Positions 31,884-39,258 of a stretch of DNA of 54,365 bases are shown piece after piece. Source of the stretch: Candidatus Parcubacteria bacterium (GTDB lineage Bacteria > Patescibacteriota > Microgenomatia > UBA12405). The position numbers and the translations under genes are program-made. Within the stretch, counting starts at the first letter, position 1; each line of letters begins with the position of its first letter. The notes under the pieces were generated by a model that was given only the letters and a program-made list of their open reading frames with translations, did not search any database and was not told the DNA's origin. The stretch covers positions 1 to 54,365 of the forward strand of contig JAEZTF010000013.1 in assembly GCA_023443725.1 (NCBI GenBank), written 5' to 3'.

Positions 31884-33602
31884 TTATAGATTATTAAGTT
31901 TAGTAGCCAAATTGTCTTGTTCGTTATATAAAGCTTCGTCTTGATCTAAACCTTTTGATTCAGATGATGTCAACCATTGATTACTTTTCATTCTACTAAC
32001 GGCGGCACCAATATTGTTAATTCGAATGTTTATGATTTCATTGATTCTGTCACAGGCAGTTTTATTATCTTCGTACAATTTGCCCCAATCTTTACATTTT
32101 TGCCATGAAGGTTGTATTTCTTTTAATCTAGATAAAACTTTTTCCCAACCTTCGATGGTGGATTTATTGTAATTAGGAGGAACATAGCCACCAAATTCTT
32201 GAACTATTACTTGAACTTCACAACCGTTTATTTTGCCGACAAAAGAAGCAATTCCTGTATCTTGAAATTCTTTGTTTAGTAAATTCTTTTTGGTTTCATA
32301 ATCAAGCCAATAATTAGATAATTCGTCGGAATCATAATAACCAGTGGTGACTATTTCACCGATAGTAATATTGTTATAGCCGGCATCTTTTATGGCTTTA
32401 CTGTAAGGATATTTGCTTTTTTCATTTTTTCCAATTGATTCAACCTCATTATTTTCAATAATTGATTTGGCTCGACTTAGAGCGGCTGCTTCTAATTTTT
32501 CATTTCTTTTTAATTCTTTTAAGTTATTATCTTTTCTGATTTTATTTATTTTTTGGTAATAATCATCTAAGTTAAACGAAGGTAAGCCATGGTCCACACC
32601 ATCATTTGAAGCATCTCGTAATCGATCTTTAAATTGAATTTGTTTGCTAGATGGCAAAATACTGTCTATTTCATTAATGGAAATTAAACCTATATCTCTA
32701 GAATCTTTACTTCTTTTTCTATTATCACCTAAAACAAAATAATAACCATTGGGAATTTTAATAGATTTACAATCGGCCAAAAATGAGCCTCCAAAAGTTG
32801 ATCTGGGTTTGGCGGTATATGGTTCTTTGATCAATTCATTATTAACATACAAAAACCCATCACGAATGGAAACTTCGTCTCCACCAACAGCAACTATTCT
32901 TTTTATATAACTAACAATTTTTCCTTCAGAATCGTCTGTTCTTCCTGATTCAAAAGTGACAATATCACCTTTTTTGGGTCTGAAAAAAAACTTATTTATA
33001 AAAGTAAAAGAACTAAGTTTAATATTTTCTTTATCTAAAATAGTTGGATTCATTGAGTTACCACTGACTGGAGTACTAAATCTAATAACCCCAATAATTA
33101 ATAAAATAACAAAGAATCCAGATCCCCAAATTGGTAATAAAACTAAAATACCAAACAACCCTGTCCAAATATTACGGATAATTAAAAATGGTAAAAATAT
33201 CAAAGACAAAATAAATCTAAGAAATTTTTTGAACGAACTTTTCTCTGGATATTTTCCATATGAAAGATTTAAAGATAAGGTGATAATTAAAGCTAAAAAA
33301 GAAAGACAGCCGATTCCAACTGATCCAAATAAAATACCAGATGAAATCTGAGAATCATTAAATGAAAACTGAGGATATTTATCCGCAAAAAAAGCGATGG
33401 CGATAAAAACTAAAACTGAGAATAACCAGACAATACCAAAAATTTTTGAAAATTTAGAAAACTTTTTATTCTTTTGATCAATTGTTTTTTCTGGTTTAGA
33501 ATTTGATTCTTTTTTATTTTGAGAGGTGGTTAGGTCAAAGCCACAATATTTACAAAATTTACTATCTTTAGTTAATTTCTTACCACAAGAAGAGCAAAAC
33601 AT
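31884..33602 (-). CDS. Zinc ribbon - signal peptidase I - CAP domain fusion
   Basis: A 572-residue multidomain protein. Residues 3-21 form a zinc ribbon (CSSCG then CKYCG). Three or four membrane helices run from about 52 to 172. A complete signal peptidase I domain follows: Ser183 in GNSMNPT, RPKKGDIVTF near 208, Lys234 in YIKRIVAVGGDEV and the box E motif GDNRKRSKDSRDIG near 292. After a linker, residues about 345-475 match a CAP domain (INKIRKDNNLKELKRNEKLEAAA, then EIVTTGY and VQVIVQEFGG). A helical end follows. Catalytic residues are intact, so it may remove signal peptides and act on an outside target. Confidence 0.85.
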   Translation of the reverse strand: MFCSSCGKKLTKDSKFCKYCGFDLTTSQNKKESNSKPEKTIDQKNKKFSKFSKIFGIVWLFSVLVFIAIAFFADKYPQFSFNDSQISSGILFGSVGIGCLSFLALIITLSLNLSYGKYPEKSSFKKFLRFILSLIFLPFLIIRNIWTGLFGILVLLPIWGSGFFVILLIIGVIRFSTPVSGNSMNPTILDKENIKLSSFTFINKFFFRPKKGDIVTFESGRTDDSEGKIVSYIKRIVAVGGDEVSIRDGFLYVNNELIKEPYTAKPRSTFGGSFLADCKSIKIPNGYYFVLGDNRKRSKDSRDIGLISINEIDSILPSSKQIQFKDRLRDASNDGVDHGLPSFNLDDYYQKINKIRKDNNLKELKRNEKLEAAALSRAKSIIENNEVESIGKNEKSKYPYSKAIKDAGYNNITIGEIVTTGYYDSDELSNYWLDYETKKNLLNKEFQDTGIASFVGKINGCEVQVIVQEFGGYVPPNYNKSTIEGWEKVLSRLKEIQPSWQKCKDWGKLYEDNKTACDRINEIINIRINNIGAAVSRMKSNQWLTSSESKGLDQDEALYNEQDNLATKLNNL

Positions 33603-33665
33603 AATTATGTTGATTATATTACTTTTTCAGACAAGATTCAGATCAACAAAATCTGGATTAAAGTA

Positions 33666-34418
33666 TTAGGATTTATTTTTTTTAGTAAAACCTTCTAAAG
33701 CTTTTAAGGCTTCTATCGGAACCATATAAACAACCGTGTTGGATTGATCTGAAGACATATCGTTTATTGATTGAAGAGTTCTTAAATGAAGTGCACCAGG
33801 AGTGGCTCCTAAAGTAGAAGCAGCTTTGGCAATATTTTGAGAAGCAGCTAATTCACCTTCAGAATTTATAATGACGGCTCTTTTTTCTCTTTCAGCTTCG
33901 GCTTGTTTACCAATAGTTCTTTCCATTTCGGCAGGTAGGCTAACATCTTTTAACTCAACATTATTAACTTTCAAACCCCAAGCATCTGTTTCTTTGTCAA
34001 CAATTTCTCTGATTCTTTCGGCAATTTTGTCTCGGCTGGAAAGTAATTCATCAAGTGTAACTTCACCAACAATATTACGCATAGTGGTTTGGGCATATTG
34101 CGAAATGGCGTATCTAAAATCTTCGACCTCAATAATAGCTTTTGGAGCATCGCTAACTTTATAATAAATAACGGCGTTGACTTTGACAGAAACATTGTCG
34201 CGAGTAATAGCATTTTGATCTGGAACGTCAACGGCTTTTACCCGAACATCGACTTTTTGATAACTTTGAATGATTGGCCAAACAAAACTCCAACCAGGTT
34301 CCATTATTGAAGTAAATTTACCAAATGTGAATTTAATTCCCTTTTCATATTGATTAATTTGACGAATCGAAGTGATTAATAAAAAGAAAACTATTATAAA
34401 AAGAATTGTTACACCCAT
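33666..34418 (-). CDS. SPFH-domain slipin/stomatin-like membrane protein
   Basis: A 250-residue protein with an N-terminal hairpin or membrane segment (about 3-20) and an SPFH/band 7 domain: INQYEKGIKFTFGKF, PGWSFVWPI, VDVRVKAVDVPDQNAITRDNVSV and AQTTMRNIVGEVTLDELLSSR, all typical of bacterial slipins. The C-terminal coiled-coil (ERTIGKQAEAEREKRAVII) promotes oligomers. These proteins form rings in membrane microdomains and often partner with NfeD proteases; no nfeD is adjacent. Length fits the family (about 250). Confidence 0.93.
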   Translation of the reverse strand: MGVTILFIIVFFLLITSIRQINQYEKGIKFTFGKFTSIMEPGWSFVWPIIQSYQKVDVRVKAVDVPDQNAITRDNVSVKVNAVIYYKVSDAPKAIIEVEDFRYAISQYAQTTMRNIVGEVTLDELLSSRDKIAERIREIVDKETDAWGLKVNNVELKDVSLPAEMERTIGKQAEAEREKRAVIINSEGELAASQNIAKAASTLGATPGALHLRTLQSINDMSSDQSNTVVYMVPIEALKALEGFTKKNKS

Positions 34419-34494
34419 TTTGTTAATTAACGATTAATACTTAATTATAGCTCAATAATTATCTTTAAATATTAAGAGCTAAAACAACTTTTTT

Positions 34495-34725
34495 TTATTC
34501 ACCAACTCTCTTAATCTCAAAAATTTTATTTTTTGATTTTATACCGGATATAAGGAAGATACTGTTTTTTTTGGTTTTAAAATAATTTGCTAATACTTCA
34601 ATAACAGCTTTATTGGCTTTTCCTTTTAAAGGCGGCTGAGTAATATAAATATGCAATATTCCAAGTAAGTCTTTTTCTATTCTTTGTTTTTTGGAGTTAG
34701 GATGAACATTTACCAAAATTCTCAT
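34495..34725 (-). CDS. DUF167/YggU family protein
   Basis: A 76-residue small protein with the family pattern VHPNSKKQRIE near 6-16, then ITQPPLKGKANKAVIEVLANYF near 28-49 (core PPxxGKANxAxxxxLA) and ISGIKSKNKIFEI. The function is unknown although the family is widespread. The stop of the HD gene region upstream is 5 bp away, so the two are probably one transcript. Confidence 0.9.
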   Translation of the reverse strand: MRILVNVHPNSKKQRIEKDLLGILHIYITQPPLKGKANKAVIEVLANYFKTKKNSIFLISGIKSKNKIFEIKRVGE

Positions 34726-34730
34726 TGTTC

Positions 34731-35396
34731 TTAGTTAAATTTACCGTTCCATTCATCAAAAAATTGTTGCAAAAAATCTTCCATAAACTGATGTCTTTTT
34801 TGAGCAATTTGTTTGGCTGTTTTAGTATTCATATGATCTTTAAGTTTTAGAAGTTTTTCATAAAAATGAGCAATAGTAGAAGTTGTTACTTGAGGACTTT
34901 CTACAAAATCATGATTAAATTCTAAATTTTCTCCCGGTGAATACATTTGACAATTATGAGCTCCACCAAATGTAAAAGTTCGAGCGATACCAATAGCACC
35001 AATAGCATCTAAATTGTCGGCATCTTGAATGATTTGAAGTTCTATTGATTTGTTGACTACTTTTTCGGACCAGTCATAAATGTCATGATATTTAATAACT
35101 TCTAAAATTGGAACTATTTTTTCGTTTGGAGTATTTGTTTGCACAAGAATGTCTTTGATAATCTCTAAAGCTTCGTCTCCAAAATGAGATTTACCAGTTT
35201 TTTTCTCCCAAGGACGACAAATATCATGAAGTAATGCAGCACAACCAATTACAAACGAATCCCCTTTCTCATAATCTTGAAGATATATGGCATTATTAAA
35301 TACTCTTTCGGCATGATAAAAATCATGACCTGAAGATTCATTTTCTAAAAATTCTTTAACTTTCGTGGCTATCAATTGAAATTCTTTAGTAATCAT
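34731..35396 (-). CDS. HD-domain hydrolase (YedJ-like)
   Basis: A 221-residue HD-superfamily phosphohydrolase. Metal ligands: His in GHDFYHAERV near 26 (HxxxH), LLHDICRPW near 53 (HD pair), KYHDIYDW near 104 and QDADNLDAIGAIGIAR near 124-138. The last motif, with helices rich in Phe and Gly (FTFGGAH), is typical of the YedJ/YpgQ branch, whose members hydrolyse nucleotides. A second, unrelated HD protein is at 9361. The ATG is 35 bp from the micro-ORF on the other strand. Confidence 0.9.
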   Translation of the reverse strand: MITKEFQLIATKVKEFLENESSGHDFYHAERVFNNAIYLQDYEKGDSFVIGCAALLHDICRPWEKKTGKSHFGDEALEIIKDILVQTNTPNEKIVPILEVIKYHDIYDWSEKVVNKSIELQIIQDADNLDAIGAIGIARTFTFGGAHNCQMYSPGENLEFNHDFVESPQVTTSTIAHFYEKLLKLKDHMNTKTAKQIAQKRHQFMEDFLQQFFDEWNGKFN

Positions 35397-35430
35397 TTAA
35401 GTTATTTTACCAAGAAGTTATGGTTTATTA

Positions 35431-35490
35431 ATGTTCCCTGCTTTGGAACAAATCAGGATGGCCGTTTGTGGCTTTAAGATAAAAAATTGA
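35431..35490 (+). CDS. Micro-ORF, copy 1 (MFPALEQIRMAVCGFKIKN)
   Basis: A 19-codon ORF that is nearly identical in protein to the 15-codon ORF at 37400 (MLPALEQIRMAVSGY). Over the first 14 codons the DNA differs at ten places. Seven are silent third-position changes, and the rest give only F/L and C/S. The ATG is shared. Its 3' end runs 17 bp into the convergent permease gene. No Shine-Dalgarno is evident. The pattern is what selection on a peptide gives, but the function is unknown, and a remnant of a longer coding sequence is an alternative. Confidence 0.4.
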   Translation: MFPALEQIRMAVCGFKIKN

Positions 35491-36421
35491 ATAAATAACC
35501 AATTAACATTATGCCGATGCTGGTAATTCCAAAGAAAGCAACTAATAGCTGCCATTTCATGGCTTTTTTAAGAATTAAAGCTTCTGGTAAAGACAGAGCA
35601 ACGGTAGCTGTCATGAAAGCAAGAGCAGTACCCATAGGAATTCCCTTGGTAATTAAAGCTTCAACAACTGGTAAAACTGAAACAGAATTAGCGTAAAGTG
35701 GAACCCCAAGAAGAGTAGCAATTGGAACTGTCCACCAACTGTTTATTGATAAATATTTTTCAAAAAAATTGGCTGGAATAAAACCGTGAATAATGGCTCC
35801 AAGACCAACACCTAAAAGGACATAAGGAAAAATACTTTTGGTGATTTTGAAACCATCAGTCCACCAATAAAAAATAAGTTTTTTGAATTTTATTTTTTCG
35901 CCACCATTTTCGGCTTCGACATCGGATCGGGATTTATATTTTAATAAATCTTGGTTGACATATTTTTCCAAATGCAGTTTTTGAATAATAATTCCCCCAA
36001 TTACAGCTACAATAATTCCAGCGATATTATAAATAACTGTGGTTTTCAAACCAAAAAGAGCGGGAAATAAAATTAGAGATGATTCATTTACCAAAGGTGA
36101 AGCAATTAAAAAAGCAAAGGTAACTCCTAATGGAATGCCGGCACTTAAAAAACCGATAAACAAGGGAATTGAAGAACAAGAACAAAATGGAGTGACAACT
36201 CCTAAGAATGCAGCAAATAAATAATCCAATCCATACCAGCGTCTTTTGGTTAACAAATCTCTGACTTTATTAACTGGAAAATAATAGCGAGTGATGGCCA
36301 TTAAATAATTTATAAAAACTAAAAGAATTCCAATTTTAATGGTGTCATAAATAAAAAAATTAAGAGCCGGATTTAAAGATATAGAGTCAGCGAGTAATTG
36401 AATCGGAGAAAAAATATCCAT
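35474..36421 (-). CDS. ArsP/DUF318-type permease
   Basis: A 315-residue membrane permease with eight or more helices. The family signature is VVTPFCSCSSIPLFIGFLSAGIPLG near 77-101, with the CSCSS cysteines, followed by ASPLVNESSLIL. The second half repeats it as LLGVPLYANSVSVLPVVEAL and GTALAFMTATVALSLPE. Members efflux organoarsenicals or other soft metal(loid) compounds; the substrate here is not known. It follows the small thioredoxin-like gene by 3 bp, the usual pairing for this family. Confidence 0.9.
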   Translation of the reverse strand: MDIFSPIQLLADSISLNPALNFFIYDTIKIGILLVFINYLMAITRYYFPVNKVRDLLTKRRWYGLDYLFAAFLGVVTPFCSCSSIPLFIGFLSAGIPLGVTFAFLIASPLVNESSLILFPALFGLKTTVIYNIAGIIVAVIGGIIIQKLHLEKYVNQDLLKYKSRSDVEAENGGEKIKFKKLIFYWWTDGFKITKSIFPYVLLGVGLGAIIHGFIPANFFEKYLSINSWWTVPIATLLGVPLYANSVSVLPVVEALITKGIPMGTALAFMTATVALSLPEALILKKAMKWQLLVAFFGITSIGIMLIGYLFNFLS

Positions 36422-36424
36422 AAA

Positions 36425-36664
36425 TTATTTTTGATATTTTTTAATGATTTCTTTAATCTTTTCTAAATTATGAGAACCAGTTATAGCAACCTGGCCATCA
36501 ATAGTCATTACTGGTGAAACCATAACTCCTAATTCGATAATTTTGGAAATGTCGGTTGAGTATTCAACTTCGGCGTCAATTCCTAATTCTTTGACAGCAG
36601 TTTTGGTTAATTCATAAAGATTTTTGCAGGTAGGACAACCTGAACCTAAAACTTGGATTTTCAT
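36425..36664 (-). CDS. Small thioredoxin-fold redox protein
   Basis: A 79-residue minimal thioredoxin fold with active site GSGCPTCKNL (Cys10 and Cys13), cis-Pro in MVSPVMTIDG and a final helix. It belongs to the redox-active disulfide protein 2 type that accompanies DUF318 permeases and probably donates electrons to, or delivers a thiol-bound ligand for, the permease located 3 bp downstream. Confidence 0.93.
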   Translation of the reverse strand: MKIQVLGSGCPTCKNLYELTKTAVKELGIDAEVEYSTDISKIIELGVMVSPVMTIDGQVAITGSHNLEKIKEIIKKYQK

Positions 36665-36686
36665 ATTTTATATTTGAAAAATAAAT

Positions 36687-37334
36687 TTAATACTTCTTAT
36701 TGTAGCAATTGGCGGATTTAGTAAAACCGGCAGCGCTGGCTTCTTTTTCGGAACAAAACCATTGGTCACCTTGATCAAGTTCGAGAGCGACATTACTATA
36801 ATTGCCACACCCTGGGAAAAAATAAGTTTTTTTACCGTCTTTTACATTGCCTTTGATACCACATTTAGGATTTTTAGGATTAGTAATTTGAAAACACAAA
36901 GGACTAAAAACACCTAATTTTTGATCTTTGGCTTTTTGAAAAGCAACTTTTAAATTTTCGGATTCCGACGAAGCAGTAGAAGTAAAACGAGCCCAACCAG
37001 AAAGAATCATTTGCTCATTTATTAAAACATCATCGACATAAACTAGAGCTAAAAATCGGCCATAATGATCGTTGATTTCCCCTTTTAATTGAACTTTTTT
37101 ACCAGAAATAAGTTCTGTCAATTTAATAGTGGCTTGGTCGCTGCCACAAAGACCAACTTCGGGAGCGTTGACGCTCATCAATCTTATTTGTCGATTGCCT
37201 TCAATAATAAAAGTATCACCGTCGATAATTCGTTCGACTTTGAATAAATTGTCAGAATTTGACTTGGATTGAAAAAAGAAAAAACCTAAAACGAAATTTA
37301 AAACTACCGAAACACCAAGAATAATTTTAAGCAT
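36687..37334 (-). CDS. Membrane-anchored thermonuclease with C-terminal Cys/His module
   Basis: A 215-residue protein with a signal anchor (about 3-20) and a staphylococcal nuclease domain: RIIDGDTFII (Asp pair), RLMSVNAPEVG (catalytic Arg and Asp-equivalent region), GEINDHYGRFLALVYVD (second Arg) and GWARF. Residues about 155-215 form a small module, KKTYFFPGCGNYSNV ... FCSEKEASAAGF ... NCY, common after secreted nucleases and probably disulfide- or metal-stabilised. It should degrade external DNA or RNA, useful for nucleotide scavenging. A perfect 30-bp palindrome covers its start codon. Confidence 0.92.
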   Translation of the reverse strand: MLKIILGVSVVLNFVLGFFFFQSKSNSDNLFKVERIIDGDTFIIEGNRQIRLMSVNAPEVGLCGSDQATIKLTELISGKKVQLKGEINDHYGRFLALVYVDDVLINEQMILSGWARFTSTASSESENLKVAFQKAKDQKLGVFSPLCFQITNPKNPKCGIKGNVKDGKKTYFFPGCGNYSNVALELDQGDQWFCSEKEASAAGFTKSANCYNKKY

Positions 37335-37362
37335 TTAAATGTTAATTAATTAACATTTAAAT
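37333..37362. promoter_or_regulatory. Perfect 30-bp palindrome at the thermonuclease start
   Basis: The half-site ATTTAAATGTTAATT (37333-37347) is followed directly by its exact reverse complement (37348-37362). The left end includes two bases of the start codon ATG (37334-37332). It could be an operator, or an RNA hairpin that hides the start codon. AT-rich sequence makes chance palindromes more likely, but 30 bp without mismatch is long. Confidence 0.45.
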
Positions 37363-37399
37363 AATAAGCTATTTTTGGGAAAAAGAAAGCTGATTTTTT

Positions 37400-37447
37400 A
37401 TGCTCCCCGCCTTGGAACAAATAAGAATGGCAGTGTCCGGGTACTAA
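37400..37447 (+). CDS. Micro-ORF, copy 2 (MLPALEQIRMAVSGY)
   Basis: A 15-codon ORF homologous to the one at 35431, with mostly synonymous differences. An in-frame TGA two codons upstream (37391-37393) shows that it is not the tail of a longer intact gene. It lies between the thermonuclease and the anchored-protein genes, on the opposite strand to both. A weak purine run (GAAAG) is about 10 nt before the ATG. The two copies bracket the permease-thioredoxin-thermonuclease block in the same orientation. Confidence 0.4.
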   Translation: MLPALEQIRMAVSGY

Positions 37448-37461
37448 CTATAAATTATTTT

Positions 37462-37962
37462 TTAATTCATTGGGTTATCTACTGTTTTCTCTAAAACATA
37501 TTCACCATCTTTATATTGGAAATAATCTACTTTAAATGAGTTTTTAAAAACTTCTTCCCCTGAAATAGGAGATTCGGTTGCATACAAAATAGTAAAACCG
37601 GTTTCTTCCTTATCTTTAGTACCTCTTGGACTGACGCTTATTTGCGCTTTATCATCACTAATAAAAACAACTTGTCCTTTATCAATTATCCAAATTCGTC
37701 CTGCTTGTTGGGTCATGGCAGTATGTTCCAAAACAACATCTTCATATACATTGTCCCCATCAGTATCAAACGAATCGTATTCTGGACAATTACCCATTAG
37801 ACATTGAGGTGCAAGATCAAATTTTGTATTTTCTTTACTCTTTTCAGTGGCTGTAGAAAATCCCTGTTTGTAACCCTCATTGAAGATAAGGTTTACACCC
37901 TTATGGCCTATAGCAAAAACAACTACAAAAATAATAATTAATTTAATTATATTTTTTTTCAT
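37462..37962 (-). CDS. Anchored extracytoplasmic protein, paralogue A
   Basis: A 166-residue protein with one N-terminal membrane segment (about 5-22). The outer domain has two Cys (QCLMGNCPEY near 53-62), an acidic loop FDTDGDNVYEDVVLEH that resembles a calcium-binding FG-GAP/VCBS or EF-type loop (DxDGD), and TAMTQQAGRIWIIDKGQVVFISD. The gene upstream (37985) is a clear paralogue, 22 bp away. I do not recognise a named family. The function may be a small secreted sensor or inhibitor, which is a guess from context only. Confidence 0.65.
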   Translation of the reverse strand: MKKNIIKLIIIFVVVFAIGHKGVNLIFNEGYKQGFSTATEKSKENTKFDLAPQCLMGNCPEYDSFDTDGDNVYEDVVLEHTAMTQQAGRIWIIDKGQVVFISDDKAQISVSPRGTKDKEETGFTILYATESPISGEEVFKNSFKVDYFQYKDGEYVLEKTVDNPMN

Positions 37963-37984
37963 TAATTAATATTTGAACCATCTA

Positions 37985-38506
37985 TTATTCTTCACCTGCT
38001 GAAGTGATCTTATTTAGTATATATTCTCCGTTCTCATATTTATACCAAGCCCATTCAATATTATCTTTTGAACCAACATTCGGTACTTTTGAATAGAAGA
38101 TAATAAACCCGTTCCTATTAGTTTCATCGTTTTCTTCTAGTTTAATAGGTCTTACACCGATAAACATTTGTGATTCACTGACAAAAGTTACCCTACCCTC
38201 ATCAATCACAAATACTCTTCCTCCGAATTGAGACATTCCAGCTTTTTCCAGAACAATACTTTCACTCTTACCATCTTCATCCACATCAAACATTTTATAT
38301 TCTGGGCATCCACCACCTATATAATCGCATTCAGGAACAGGATATTCTTCAGACTGGTTTTCTTTCTTATTAACTAACTCATCACCCTTACTATTTATAT
38401 TAAATGTTTTAGAAAAACCTTCTCTACAATTATTGTTGCTATTAATTTTATAACCGACAAGAAAAGACAAAGTGGCAATCATTATTATAATTAGTGTTCT
38501 TTTCAT
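37985..38506 (-). CDS. Anchored extracytoplasmic protein, paralogue B
   Basis: A 173-residue protein with an N-terminal membrane segment (about 3-20). Its domain is alignable with paralogue A: CDYIGGGCPEYKMFDVDEDGKSESIVLEK, GMSQFGGRVFVIDEGRVTFVSE and WYKYENGEYILNK at the end. The acidic loop DVDEDG keeps calcium-type ligands. Differences are spread over the whole length, so the duplication is not recent. It lies between the small genes downstream of the helicase and paralogue A, all on one strand. Confidence 0.65.
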   Translation of the reverse strand: MKRTLIIIMIATLSFLVGYKINSNNNCREGFSKTFNINSKGDELVNKKENQSEEYPVPECDYIGGGCPEYKMFDVDEDGKSESIVLEKAGMSQFGGRVFVIDEGRVTFVSESQMFIGVRPIKLEENDETNRNGFIIFYSKVPNVGSKDNIEWAWYKYENGEYILNKITSAGEE

Positions 38507-38515
38507 GTGTGAATA

Positions 38516-38827
38516 CTAATCTAAATGAATTTCATTAATAGTTTCAACTCCATTCTCATACAAGACCTTTTGAACGGCTTCAGCCCACATCATAGCACTT
38601 TCGTATTTATAGCCACCTTCATTTTCAAGTGGAACTTTTTCATCATTAGTATTCATCTTCTTACGATACCAATTGGCAAATTCATTATTTCCAACAATAT
38701 ACAATTCACCGAGACAAACGGACCAGCTATTATCTGACTCGTGCCTGTGCCAATATTCTTCAATTACTTTGCGACCTTCCGATAGCGCTAAATCTAATAT
38801 GTTTTGATATTGCTCATCTTTGGTCAT
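38516..38827 (-). CDS. Hypothetical protein downstream of the helicase operon
   Basis: A 103-residue soluble protein of unknown function, rich in Trp, Tyr and Glu: IEEYWHRHESDNSWSVCLGELY, then NEFANWYRKK and YESAMMWAEAVQKVLYENG. The ATG at 38827 overlaps the TGA of the upstream coiled-coil gene (ATGA), so it is preferred over an ATG at 38854. The tight coupling suggests that it works with the coiled-coil protein and perhaps the helicase. Confidence 0.6.
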   Translation of the reverse strand: MTKDEQYQNILDLALSEGRKVIEEYWHRHESDNSWSVCLGELYIVGNNEFANWYRKKMNTNDEKVPLENEGGYKYESAMMWAEAVQKVLYENGVETINEIHLD

Positions 38828-39246
38828 TTTTCTATTCCTTTTGATCGTAGACACATCTTGTATAAGTAGTCATATCTTTCACCATTCAAACTACCCGATG
38901 GTTTATCCGGACCCCATCTAATACTCCAATTACAAAATGATCTAATTTTTGATTTCAGTTCGACGATTTCAGCATCTTTTTTTGAAAGTGCCTCTTTTGC
39001 TTGATCAATAATATCTTTCTCATTAAATTTAGCCTCTAGTCTCTTTTTTTCTTCTATACTTTGTTTTGCCGTCTCTAGTTGTTTATTAAACTCATCATTT
39101 TTTATTGATTTAATAAGGTTATCAATAGATGATTTATCAATATCCGCTTCGTGTATCGACTTGAGATCAATTATGTCCCCTTTTTGGGCTTCTTCTAATA
39201 GTAATAGTGTATTTTCATCTTGAATCGAAACTTTAACTTTTTTCAT
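38824..39246 (-). CDS. Coiled-coil hypothetical protein coupled to the helicase
   Basis: A 140-residue protein: a short beta-rich start (MKKVKVSIQDENTLLLLEEA, KGDIIDLKSIHEADID), then a long charged helix from about 45 to 105 with heptad-like spacing (EEKKRLEAKFNEKD, LSKKDAEIVELKSKI) and a C-terminal region CNWSIRWGPDKPSGSLNGERYDYL. The N-terminal half is reminiscent of the front of DUF2130 proteins, but that resemblance is weak. It begins 12 bp after the helicase stop on the same strand and is coupled to the next gene, so it is a likely accessory protein of the helicase. Confidence 0.6.
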   Translation of the reverse strand: MKKVKVSIQDENTLLLLEEAQKGDIIDLKSIHEADIDKSSIDNLIKSIKNDEFNKQLETAKQSIEEKKRLEAKFNEKDIIDQAKEALSKKDAEIVELKSKIRSFCNWSIRWGPDKPSGSLNGERYDYLYKMCLRSKGIEK

Positions 39247-39258
39247 AACTTTAAATTA

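Noticed and set aside
35431..35472. Riboswitch or structured RNA at the micro-ORF repeats
   Set aside because: A small stem (GTTCC with GGAAC or GGAGC) can form on the minus strand, but most differences fall on third codon positions of one frame, which fits coding better than structure.
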